Program-made: the position numbers and the translations under genes | Source: Vicingaceae bacterium | GTDB taxonomy: Bacteria; Bacteroidota; Bacteroidia; Flavobacteriales_E; Vicingaceae | Reading direction: 5' to 3' | Length of the DNA: 56,793 nucleotides | Assembly: GCA_028245195.1 (NCBI GenBank) | Contig: JAOKCF010000012.1 | Location: 1 to 56,793, forward strand | The notes under the pieces: model-generated | What the model was told of the DNA's origin: nothing | The model's database searches: none | Seen by the model: the letters and a program-made list of their open reading frames with translations, nothing else | Part shown: piece after piece, positions 36,120-44,110 of the stretch | Layout of the letters: every line of letters starts with the position of its first letter | Position numbering within the stretch: position 1 is the stretch's first letter

Positions 36120-37502
36120 TTATTTTATTCGGATAGGAAGCATTGTTATTTCTGCCAAATTAAAACTTACTTTTTCAAATTTTGGTGGACCAAAAAATGC
36201 TTTTGAGCCCAATGAAAAAGCAGTGGGTTCGGAGGGAAACCCTATAAATTTGTCCAATTTAGAATTCGAATTTAAATCGTGAAATGCGGCTAAGGCATAC
36301 TTTGCAATCGGCACAGAGTAGCACACTACTTGAATAGTGTCTTTATTGGCTCTAGCTAATGCAGAAATGGTGCCTCGGTATTTTTTGTAATTCTCGCTGC
36401 CTTCCATCAAGCTGTAAAAAATTAAACCCTTTTGTTTTTTGACGGTAATATTTATTTTTAGGTTTTTGTAATTTACTTTGTAATTTTTGTCCACTACATA
36501 GCTATTTGGATTTATCATATGGACGTTAAGTTGATCTATGTTTAGCTTTACATTTGCTTGCTCCAAAGCGGGTGCGAGAAGTTCTAAATTCCAAGTAGGC
36601 GTGTATTTTTTCCAATACAATTGTTTGTAATTTATGTCCGTGGCATAGGTTTGAGGAGAATAGCTAAACATAATGCCTCGCAAGTCAATTTTTTTCACAT
36701 TTGAATTATCATTTGTCTTGTAGTAGACCGTAAGATTTCTTAAATCATAAACAATGGTCCAATATGTTTTATAATTGTCTTTCTCTTGGTTGCTACCATC
36801 TAGAATAGAGAACATTCCATCTACTGATTTGCTTTCTAATGACGTTGCTTTTGAAGTTAATTGGCAAAATCGATCTTCTGATTCTATCGATTCAAAATCA
36901 ATGTTATTTTTATTTGCTTTGTAATAGTTCAGGGACTCTAAGTAATTACTATTTGTCAAAGCTTGAAACTCCTCTTCCGTATTACTTACCACCGCTTTAC
37001 CATACACAAAGTCTACTACAAAAGATCTTCCACCTCTATCAGCTACTATGTAATGTAGCTTAGAGTTAATGGGGTTGATGTTTAATGAATCTAGGTAAAA
37101 TTGAACTTCAGCGGCTGTTTTATAATTGTCCAAATTGTATTGAATCCATTCTAACTCTGAAACCGTTGGCTGGCCACTTTCTTCGTAGTAACTGTCAGAA
37201 TACCATAGCATTTCAATTGCTAAGCCACGTTCATTTACACCACCGTAAGGAAATTCTTTGCCTACTTGATTAAAAGTAACAGAGCCGTATCTCGAAGTCC
37301 AACCAACAACATTTTCCTTATCTAAGCCATAGGCGACTTTTTTAACGCCACGTTTATTTTGTAACACAATCCCGTCGCCGTTGTACCAATCGAAATTTTT
37401 ACCTAGAAACATTTGGGAGTTTTTTACAAAAAGTGCAGAACAGGCTGAAGCTGTTGAGCTAACAACTACGATAATAAATAATGCGGAAAATATCTTTTTC
37501 AT
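36120..37502 (-). CDS. Choloylglycine-hydrolase-like Ntn hydrolase fused to DUF2141
   Basis: The 460-residue exported protein begins with a signal peptide ending STASA. The following Cys21 would become the N-terminal nucleophile of a linear-amide hydrolase (CSALFVKNSQMFLGKNFDWY). Further family features are YGGVNERGLAIEMLWY and HYIVADRGGRSFVVDF. The last 130 residues have the DUF2141 pattern (GLIFYSLMEGSENYKKYRG, then YALAAFHDLNSNSKLDKFIG). I chose the ATG at 37502 over a TTG two codons earlier. Substrate is unknown; acylated amides are typical. The same Cys also resembles a lipobox, which would block catalysis. Confidence 0.83.
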   Translation of the reverse strand: MKKIFSALFIIVVVSSTASACSALFVKNSQMFLGKNFDWYNGDGIVLQNKRGVKKVAYGLDKENVVGWTSRYGSVTFNQVGKEFPYGGVNERGLAIEMLWYSDSYYEESGQPTVSELEWIQYNLDNYKTAAEVQFYLDSLNINPINSKLHYIVADRGGRSFVVDFVYGKAVVSNTEEEFQALTNSNYLESLNYYKANKNNIDFESIESEDRFCQLTSKATSLESKSVDGMFSILDGSNQEKDNYKTYWTIVYDLRNLTVYYKTNDNSNVKKIDLRGIMFSYSPQTYATDINYKQLYWKKYTPTWNLELLAPALEQANVKLNIDQLNVHMINPNSYVVDKNYKVNYKNLKINITVKKQKGLIFYSLMEGSENYKKYRGTISALARANKDTIQVVCYSVPIAKYALAAFHDLNSNSKLDKFIGFPSEPTAFSLGSKAFFGPPKFEKVSFNLAEITMLPIRIK

Positions 37503-37545
37503 GTACAAAATTAATTTGATGTGTTGGATTCAGAAGACCAATTGG

Positions 37546-38058
37546 TTAGCTTGTAACATGGGATAAATAAACAACCATGTATGAAGCTAAACAAATAACC
37601 GAGTTGACATTCATTTTTAAAAAGAGTCGTTGCACATTAGACGGAGAAGGCAGCATAAAGTAGCCTAACGTCCAAAAACAAATTGCGCTTGCTATATCTA
37701 ACCAGTCAAAAGTGCCATTGGCGATGTTTGCTAACTGAAAAAACTCCAATGTTATGGCGAAGAAGATAGGAAGAATAGCAAGGTGCACAAGGTATTTTTG
37801 CTTCCCAACATAAATATTCTTTGATGCGAGGGTTACTGCTAAAACCCAAAGACCTTCTGGCAAGGAAAAAACTAAAAATGTCGGTAATGCTAGTTTCTCA
37901 GATATACTGGCTTTTAAACTAAAATAAACATCTCCTGTAAAAATGAATTGAAATAGCTCATTCACCACCGTCTGTTCACTTCTGTAAAACAAGTAGACAA
38001 ATAAGCTAAAAAGTAAGCTCATTGCAATAGTAAAGTGATGGATGCTAAGTTTTTTCAA
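37546..38058 (-). CDS. Small VanZ-like integral membrane protein
   Basis: The 170-residue protein has four or five membrane helices. The segment LEFFQLANIANGTFDWLDI, followed by ASAICFWTLGYF, resembles the VanZ motif (E-x-x-Q ... D-x-x-D near the last helices). Function of VanZ-like proteins is generally unknown apart from teicoplanin resistance in one case. The start is a TTG at 38058 within the methyltransferase gene (14-base overlap); ATG at 38022 is an alternative. Confidence 0.6.
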   Translation of the reverse strand: MKKLSIHHFTIAMSLLFSLFVYLFYRSEQTVVNELFQFIFTGDVYFSLKASISEKLALPTFLVFSLPEGLWVLAVTLASKNIYVGKQKYLVHLAILPIFFAITLEFFQLANIANGTFDWLDIASAICFWTLGYFMLPSPSNVQRLFLKMNVNSVICLASYMVVYLSHVTS

Positions 38059-38629
38059 AAACCAAAAGTTGATAGCTGTTCAGAAGGCCAAATTTAAGTG
38101 CTTTCACTGGTCTAACGATTTTTAACGTCGTTAAATTTTCAAGAGGGAAGTAGGATTGAAAGTGAAACAAATTGGCGATGAGTTGAAATAGTCTTTCAAT
38201 GAAACCAACTACCTGACCATTGGAAAAATGATTTAAAATGATGATTTTCCCATTGGTGTTGAGAACATTGTGAGCTTCTTTTAAGATTTCATTAGGATTT
38301 GAGGTAGTGCTCAATACATGTGCAAGTATAACAATATCAAACTTTTGATTTAATTGAGAAAGGTTTGCAGCATCCATATTGATCAGTGTAACGGTATTGG
38401 GGTTGTTTCTTTTTGCTTGCTGTAACATTTTTGCCGACGAATCTATTCCCGTAATTTGTTTAGAATGATATTTTTTCAAATGTGTTGCCTGCCCGACTCC
38501 AATTTCTAAAATGCTACAATCAGGAAATTCATTTACTTCTTTTGTAATCAGTTTTTTATGTGGTTTTAGAAAAAAATCAATCATAAAATACAGAGGAGAA
38601 ATGGTATCGTAGAATTGACTGGTTTTCAT
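38045..38629 (-). CDS. Class I SAM-dependent methyltransferase
   Basis: The 194-residue enzyme has motif I CSILEIGVGQATHLKKYHS, then ITGIDSSAKMLQQAK, then LINMDAANL and VILAHVLSTTSNP. This is the Methyltransf_11-type Rossmann fold. The substrate is unknown; a hydrophobic stretch (FLKPHKKLI, IERLFQLIANLFHF) could favour a lipid or quinone. It is coupled to the VanZ-like gene by overlap. Confidence 0.82.
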   Translation of the reverse strand: MKTSQFYDTISPLYFMIDFFLKPHKKLITKEVNEFPDCSILEIGVGQATHLKKYHSKQITGIDSSAKMLQQAKRNNPNTVTLINMDAANLSQLNQKFDIVILAHVLSTTSNPNEILKEAHNVLNTNGKIIILNHFSNGQVVGFIERLFQLIANLFHFQSYFPLENLTTLKIVRPVKALKFGLLNSYQLLVFEKT

Positions 38630-38685
38630 TTTACGAAGTTAATTTCAATATTTTCAAATTACATAAATCACAGCGGTGCTTTCAA

Positions 38686-38693
38686 TACTTTTG
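38686..38693 (+). promoter_or_regulatory. -7 box upstream of the SDR gene
   Basis: TACTTTTG is an exact TAnnTTTG match. Its predicted start near 38700 gives a leader of about 15 bases before the TTG at 38716 and so supports that start. No -33 TTTG is seen. Confidence 0.5.
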
Positions 38694-38715
38694 TAAAAGA
38701 ATAAAAACAGCGTAA

Positions 38716-40275
38716 TTGAAAGAGGAAGAGAAAAAAGATATTGAGGCAAAAAAGATAACATCAGAAGAGCTTAAGGCAAGTTTGGAGGTGTTGAAAAGCT
38801 TGGTGGCAGACAGTGATGCTTTGGTTTTATTGGACGAACAAGACCGAATTGAGTTGCTGAAAGCGGCTGGAATTCTTTCGCGACCTGACAGAACGGAACT
38901 TAAAAAGAGGAGAAAGGCACTTAATGATCAGCGTAAAAATAAAATTCGCAAAAAGGACAGAGTAGCGAGAGGGAAAACCGGAATTCGTGCGGCTCGAACG
39001 TCAGATGTTTTTACAGCGCCAGATCAATTACTGTTACCTCAAGGAGAGGACCGTATGATTGGCGAGCGAATTTCGTCGGCAAGAAATTGCTATGTATGTA
39101 AGAAGGAGTTTACCTTGCTTCACCCGTTCTACGATACTATGTGTCAGTCCTGTGGAGATTTGAACTATGCAAAACGTTTCCAAACAGCAGACTTAAAGGG
39201 ACAGGTTGCGTTAATGACCGGCTCTCGTTTAAAGATTGGATATCACGTAACTCTAATGATGCTTAGAGCAGGAGCAACGGTAATTGCCACTACTCGTTTC
39301 CCTGCAGATTCTGCCATTCGTTTTGCAAAGGAAAAGGACTATATGAAGTGGTGCGACCGATTGCACATTCATGGACTCGATTTACGGCATACACCAAGTG
39401 TTGAATTGTTTTGTTCTTACATTGAAGAAACATATGATCGATTAGATATATTAATCAACAACGCTGCACAAACAGTCCGAAGACCACCGGGTTTCTATGC
39501 ACATATGATGAAGCTAGAAGAAGCTTCTATTAACAGTTATGCACCTGAAGTTCAGTATTTATTGCGCAGCCATGAGAATTGTATTGCAAGAATTGAGGGC
39601 GAAACTGGCGTAGCAAAAGATACTTCAACCTTAGCAGTAAGTTGGAATGCCAAAGGACCTGGTATAGGATTGAGAGCTTCGGCTGCTTTGTCTCAAATTC
39701 CGTACAGTTATGATGGAGCTGTTCAAGATAAAGAGGGTTTTCCTGAAGGGAAACTAGATGTTGACTTGCAACAAGTTGATTTGCGAACGACTAATTCTTG
39801 GCGATTGAAGTTGGGTGAAGTGCCAACGCCAGAATTGCTGGAAGTGCAATTAGTAAACTCCATCGCTCCTTTTGTCTTGTGCAATCGTTTGTCAACCATG
39901 ATGAAGAGGGACGATACAGGGCAAAAGCACATTGTCAATGTAACGGCTATGGAAGGAAAATTCTATCGTTTTAAGAAAGAACCAAGGCATCCACATACTA
40001 ATATGGCAAAAGCCGCATTGAACATGCTAACGCATACTTCAGCAGGAGAATTGGCCAATTTTGGAATTTACATGAATGCGGTAGATACTGGTTGGGTGAC
40101 CGATGAAGATCCTGCGCAAATTGCAAAATACAAGGAAGATGTTCACGATTTTCAGCCACCGTTGGACATTGTTGATGGAGCGGCTCGAGTCATGGATCCT
40201 ATTTTTGACGGTATTAACAGGGGAGAGCATTGGTGTGGAAAATTTTTGAAAGACTATTTTCCGATAGATTGGTGA
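38716..40275 (+). CDS. Zinc-ribbon SDR-fold protein with altered catalytic residues
   Basis: The 519-residue protein is about twice the length of a normal short-chain dehydrogenase. Residues 1-120 are charged and helical. A zinc ribbon with Cys125, Cys128, Cys143 and Cys146 (CYVCKKEF...MCQSCGDL) precedes the Rossmann fold. The fold has TGSRLKIG (168-175) and ILINNAAQ. About 120 extra residues sit between the NNAA motif and the NSIAPFVL helix. At the active site the usual Ser and Tyr-x-x-x-Lys read VNVTAMEG and THR428-N-M-A-Lys432, so Ser and Tyr are missing. It starts with TTG. NAD(P) binding is likely; classical oxidoreductase activity is doubtful. Confidence 0.85.
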   Translation: MKEEEKKDIEAKKITSEELKASLEVLKSLVADSDALVLLDEQDRIELLKAAGILSRPDRTELKKRRKALNDQRKNKIRKKDRVARGKTGIRAARTSDVFTAPDQLLLPQGEDRMIGERISSARNCYVCKKEFTLLHPFYDTMCQSCGDLNYAKRFQTADLKGQVALMTGSRLKIGYHVTLMMLRAGATVIATTRFPADSAIRFAKEKDYMKWCDRLHIHGLDLRHTPSVELFCSYIEETYDRLDILINNAAQTVRRPPGFYAHMMKLEEASINSYAPEVQYLLRSHENCIARIEGETGVAKDTSTLAVSWNAKGPGIGLRASAALSQIPYSYDGAVQDKEGFPEGKLDVDLQQVDLRTTNSWRLKLGEVPTPELLEVQLVNSIAPFVLCNRLSTMMKRDDTGQKHIVNVTAMEGKFYRFKKEPRHPHTNMAKAALNMLTHTSAGELANFGIYMNAVDTGWVTDEDPAQIAKYKEDVHDFQPPLDIVDGAARVMDPIFDGINRGEHWCGKFLKDYFPIDW

Positions 40276-40338
40276 TGGGTTTTTTTAGAACATGTTATGT
40301 GTTAATGGAACTTATAATTATCGATGTAAATTTATTTT

Positions 40339-40712
40339 ATGAAAATTAATCGGCAAAAGATAGTGTTAGGATTAAGAATTATTATTCTTGGTCAACTAGC
40401 ATTTGCATCTACCTTATTAAGTTCGCAGTCTATTACCACCAAGATACAGTTAGCTCTTTGGTGGAAAATTCTTTAGTAAAATTAATGTTGGCCCCGAACC
40501 CTGTTGTTGATAAACTTACTATTTCTGTAGATGATAGAATTGATAGGATTCAGATATATAATATCAAAGGACAATTACAGAAAGAATTTCAGATGTATAA
40601 TTCTAATAAGAAAAAGCATTTGTTGAATTTAGTAGGATTAAAACAAGGGATCTACATTGTTATTGTTTCAAATGATGTATTTCAGATGCAAGGTAAATTT
40701 GTGAATCTTTAG
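40339..40712 (+). pseudogene. Remnant of a T9SS-secreted protein: signal peptide plus sorting domain out of frame
   Basis: An ATG at 40339 opens a typical signal peptide (MKINRQKIVLGLRIIILGQL, then AFASTLLSSQS) but the frame stops at 40476. A second frame, shifted by two, encodes a complete type IX C-terminal sorting domain: LAPNPVVDKLTISV, IQIYNIKGQL, LVGLKQGIYIVIVSN and a final GKFVNL. That frame has no plausible start of its own. Together they look like a cargo gene that lost its middle and its frame. An alternative is a single-base sequencing error in a tiny cargo-free protein of about 120 residues. Confidence 0.68.
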
Positions 40713-40758
40713 CGCAATAGTAAGCTTATCAAAAAACAACAAGTGAGGAAAGGCGATG

Positions 40759-41102
40759 CTAAATGCTGCTCCTGCTAAAATGAAAGTATTCCAATTGCCA
40801 TTCCTGAGTTTTAATAGCTTGTTTATTTTCAGCTTTATCTCAAGGAGGGTAGACTCTAAAACCTCGTTTTCCTTATTTTTCGGCGGTAGAAACAATACCG
40901 TTTTAACTAAAATTGATTTTGGAAATACAAATTGGCCAACATCATTGCCTTTTTCGCACTGTATTACAAAGTGGTCGAAGTCATCATTTACATGCTGCGG
41001 CTCGGTAATTCCGGCATTGTTTCTTTTCCAAACGCTCACAAATTGCCCAATTTTTTTAGGGGTAATTCTAGACGACCTGTAAATTACTCTAGGTTCATTC
41101 AT
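40759..41102 (-). pseudogene. mepB: Broken mepB gene (5' truncation, frameshift, two stops)
   Basis: The first part (from ATG at 41102) shows MepB-family text: SSRITPKKIGQFVSVWKR, NDDFDHFVI and GQFVFPKSILVK. It then leaves frame. In the shifted frame the family continues as GIVSTAEK, stop, GKRGFRVYPP, stop, DKAENKQAIKTQEWQLEYF. The shift is explained by one missing base in the T run at 40901-40904. The stops are TAA at 40873-40875 and TGA at 40840-40842, the latter where Trp is usual. The expected N-terminal 40 or so residues are absent. MepB proteins are of unknown function. Confidence 0.85.
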
Positions 41103-42283
41103 TTCTTATTCAGGTGTTCGGCTAAATAATAACCCATAGAAAAGCAAGCCTGTAGCAAATAACCGCCAGTTGGAGCATCCCAATTTAGCATTTCACCAAT
41201 ACAGTAAGTATTTGATTGTTGCGTTAATTTAAAATCTGGCGTTATTTCTTTTAAATCAATACCGCCAATGGTAGAAATTGCCTCGTCTATTTTAGCTATT
41301 CCTTCAATTTCTATAGGAAAGTTTTTTATTTTTCCTGCTAAAATTGAGTTGTTGTTAAAGTCGTATTTCGAAACATATGTTTTAATTAAACCTATTTGCA
41401 AGGCACTTAGGTTTAGTTCATTTCTTAAACAATCAGTTAAATGTTTGGCTTTTGTTTTGGTTAGTTTTTTGAGTAAAACTTCAATTGAAAAGGTAGGTTT
41501 AAAGTCTATTAAAATACTTGCTTTGCCTGTTTTAAGTTGCTTTCTTATTTCAGGACTTAACGCATAAATGGCATTTCCTTCTAAGCCAAACTGACTTAGA
41601 ACAACTTCTCCCTTCTGCGATTTTTTATCGCAGGTTATGCTTATGTTTTTAAGTGGTTTGCCAGCAAATTTATCAATTATTGCTGTTTCCCAATTTACCT
41701 TAAATGCGCAATTGCTTGGCTGAAAGGTTTTTGTTTTAAATCCTTTCTTTCTAAAAATACCTCTCCACGTACCGTCAGATCCCGTTATTCTCCAACTGCC
41801 ACCACCCAATGCAAAAACTACAATGTTAGTAGTAACAGTTGTCTCGTCACTAAAAACGAGGTCATTTTTATCGTTCCAACCAGTCCAGGTTTTGTTAAAA
41901 TTAACTTGAACGCGATTGTGTGCCAATGTTTTTTCAATGGCTTTTAAAACTTCAATCGGTTTAATTCCTTTTTCAGGATAAACTCTATGGCTGCTACCTA
42001 CAAAAGTTGGAACACCTATGCTTGCTAACCAAACTCGAAAGTCTACATTACTAAATGAATTCAAAGCTTCTTCCAAAACCCAATTAGGAGAATAGCGTGA
42101 AACGAGGTCGTTTATCGGTTCGCTATGCGTTAAATTAAAACCACCTTTTCCGGCTACCAAAAATTTCCGTCCAAGCGCTTTGTTTTTCTCATATAACGAG
42201 ATGTCGAATTTCTCCGAATCAATAAATGATGCAAAAGTTAAAGCAGCAGCTCCGCCGCCAATAATTGTAATTTTTTGTTTCAT
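41099..42283 (-). CDS. HI0933/BaiN-type FAD-binding flavoprotein (TIGR03862-like)
   Basis: The 394-residue flavoprotein has an N-terminal dinucleotide fold ITIIGGGAAALTFASFI and the family signature LGRKFLVAGKGGFNLTHSE. The C-terminal FAD site is EMLNWDAPTGGYLLQACFS. Related proteins are called aminoacetone oxidase family or NAD(P)/FAD-dependent oxidoreductases; the reaction is not established. Its start overlaps rlmA by 4 bases and its stop overlaps the broken mepB ATG. Confidence 0.9.
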   Translation of the reverse strand: MKQKITIIGGGAAALTFASFIDSEKFDISLYEKNKALGRKFLVAGKGGFNLTHSEPINDLVSRYSPNWVLEEALNSFSNVDFRVWLASIGVPTFVGSSHRVYPEKGIKPIEVLKAIEKTLAHNRVQVNFNKTWTGWNDKNDLVFSDETTVTTNIVVFALGGGSWRITGSDGTWRGIFRKKGFKTKTFQPSNCAFKVNWETAIIDKFAGKPLKNISITCDKKSQKGEVVLSQFGLEGNAIYALSPEIRKQLKTGKASILIDFKPTFSIEVLLKKLTKTKAKHLTDCLRNELNLSALQIGLIKTYVSKYDFNNNSILAGKIKNFPIEIEGIAKIDEAISTIGGIDLKEITPDFKLTQQSNTYCIGEMLNWDAPTGGYLLQACFSMGYYLAEHLNKK

Positions 42284-43116
42284 AGGGCTTTTAGGGGCTT
42301 AAATATACTGAGGTGAAAATCACAGGTGATGTTTATGTTGTTACAATTGGCTACTTTATCTTGGCCTTCTTTACTGGTGTTGTAATAGTAAGGTGTCATT
42401 TTGTGTAATGCCTGTAAGGTTGCAGAGCTTTGAACATGAATGTCAAAACTAACTCTTTTGGCAAGGTGCAATTCAAATTTGCTAGCTAAGTCATCAGCAA
42501 TGTTATGTTCATGAGGCCTAAAGTCATTGTAAATCAATTCTGCCAACTGTTTCATGTGATTCTCTGCAGGGCTTGTTATAACTAGAAAGCCATCTTTTTT
42601 CAAAACTCGATGGAACTCTATTGGGTCGTTCGGGGAGAAAACAGATAAAACAAGATCTATGCTATCAGTTTCAATTGGCAAATGGTACGCAGAGCTAACA
42701 AAGAAGAAAATATCCTTGTACTTTTTAGCTGCATTTTTTACTGCATATTTAGAAATATCAGTCCCAAAAATCTGGCTATTCCTATTTGCATTTTTAAGTG
42801 CTCTTTCGGTGTAATAACCTTCACCACAACCAGAATCTAAGGCAATGAATTTTTTCTTTTCAAAGCCTAATTCATGTTGAATTGTTGAACGAATCGCTTC
42901 AATTAATGGGTTGTAAAAACCTTGCTCTAAAAAGTCTCGTCGGGCAGCAATCATTAGATCGTTGTCCCCAGGTTCTTTTGACTTCTTTTTGTTGACTGGC
43001 AGCAAATTTAAATACCCTTCTTTGGCCAAGTCAAAACAATGGTTTTGTTCGCAGCGGTATGTTTTCTTTTCCTGAACTAATTCAGCTCTGCAGTGCGGAC
43101 AAATAATAGTAGGCAT
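42280..43116 (-). CDS. rlmA: RlmA-type 23S rRNA (guanine-N1) methyltransferase
   Basis: The 278-residue enzyme has an N-terminal zinc site (Cys6, Cys9, Cys22, Cys27 in CPHC...CEQNHC). The diagnostic segment FDLAKEGYLNLLPVNKKKSK follows, then GDNDLMIAARRDFLEQGFY. The SAM-binding motif is ALDSGCGEGYYTERAL. It should methylate a guanine of helix 35 in 23S rRNA (G745-type). It is first in an overlapping pair with the flavoprotein and lies 31 bases after the dus gene. Confidence 0.93.
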   Translation of the reverse strand: MPTIICPHCRAELVQEKKTYRCEQNHCFDLAKEGYLNLLPVNKKKSKEPGDNDLMIAARRDFLEQGFYNPLIEAIRSTIQHELGFEKKKFIALDSGCGEGYYTERALKNANRNSQIFGTDISKYAVKNAAKKYKDIFFFVSSAYHLPIETDSIDLVLSVFSPNDPIEFHRVLKKDGFLVITSPAENHMKQLAELIYNDFRPHEHNIADDLASKFELHLAKRVSFDIHVQSSATLQALHKMTPYYYNTSKEGQDKVANCNNINITCDFHLSIFKPLKAL

Positions 43117-43147
43117 GTGCTTTCTTTTTCTGCTTCGAAGTTAGACT

Positions 43148-44110
43148 TTAATAAAAAGACAATTCCTGTTCCGTTTCAAGAATTTCTCGCACCGCTTTGT
43201 CGTATGCTTCAATGGTATTTGCCTTTTTTATTTTCTTCACCACTTTTTTTGGGTTGTCGAAGGTTTGGGCAAAATATTCCCAATAGTGCAGCATTTTAAG
43301 AGTAATGTGCTTCGCACCTGAAAGCGATTGTTCAAATTCTGAAAACAATGTATCGTGAAATTTGCTAAACACCTCTACTCTATTTTCAGGATACTCTGAC
43401 TGTTGATTTTTAATCATGATGGGTAAAAAAGGATCAGCAATTAACCCTCGACCAATCATCCAATGGTCAATACTTGGGAAACGCTTTTGCATTTCATTAA
43501 AACTTTCAACGGTTTTAATGTCGCCGTTGTAATATATTTTGTGGCCGGTATTGTCTAAGCAACGCTGAAAAGAATCTAAATCTACGCCACCTTTGTAAAG
43601 CTGTTTCCCGATTCTTGCATGAATGGTAATGTTCTTTAACGGATACTTTTCCAAGAGCGGAAAAACATCTAAAATTTCCTCGGGGTTCTCGTAGCCCATT
43701 CTCATTTTCATGGAAACAATGAGGTCTGTTTCTAAGTGAACTCTGTCTAAGATGTGGTCAATCTTCTGAGGTTGACAAATTAATCCGGAACCCATGCCTC
43801 GGTTAGTAACCATAGGGTAGGGGCAACCTAAATTCCAGTTCAGCTCATCGTATCCAAGCGACTTAACATACTTGGCGACAAATAGAAACTCTACTGCGTC
43901 GTTTGTCATGATTTGCGGAATAACGGTGAGTGTATTGTTGTTTTTTATCAATAAATCTCTGTCGTAAGCAGGTTTTATAACAAACTTGCCGTTCAATCTA
44001 ATATATGGAGAGTAAAAAGTATCAATTCCTCCAAAATATTTATGAAATGCATTCCGAAAGCGAAAATCTGTGAAACCTTGCAGTGGTGAAGAAAGCAGCG
44101 TTATTGGCAT
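43148..44110 (-). CDS. tRNA-dihydrouridine synthase
   Basis: The 320-residue FMN enzyme reduces uridines in the tRNA D loop. The substrate and flavin site motif LNWNLGCPYPMVTNRGMGSG contains the catalytic Cys. VSMKMRMGYENPEE, ITIHARIGKQLYKGGVD and WMIGRGLIADPFL complete the TIM-barrel pattern. Which Dus subtype (position specificity) is unclear. The ATG overlaps the stop of the M1 peptidase gene by one base. Confidence 0.93.
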   Translation of the reverse strand: MPITLLSSPLQGFTDFRFRNAFHKYFGGIDTFYSPYIRLNGKFVIKPAYDRDLLIKNNNTLTVIPQIMTNDAVEFLFVAKYVKSLGYDELNWNLGCPYPMVTNRGMGSGLICQPQKIDHILDRVHLETDLIVSMKMRMGYENPEEILDVFPLLEKYPLKNITIHARIGKQLYKGGVDLDSFQRCLDNTGHKIYYNGDIKTVESFNEMQKRFPSIDHWMIGRGLIADPFLPIMIKNQQSEYPENRVEVFSKFHDTLFSEFEQSLSGAKHITLKMLHYWEYFAQTFDNPKKVVKKIKKANTIEAYDKAVREILETEQELSFY

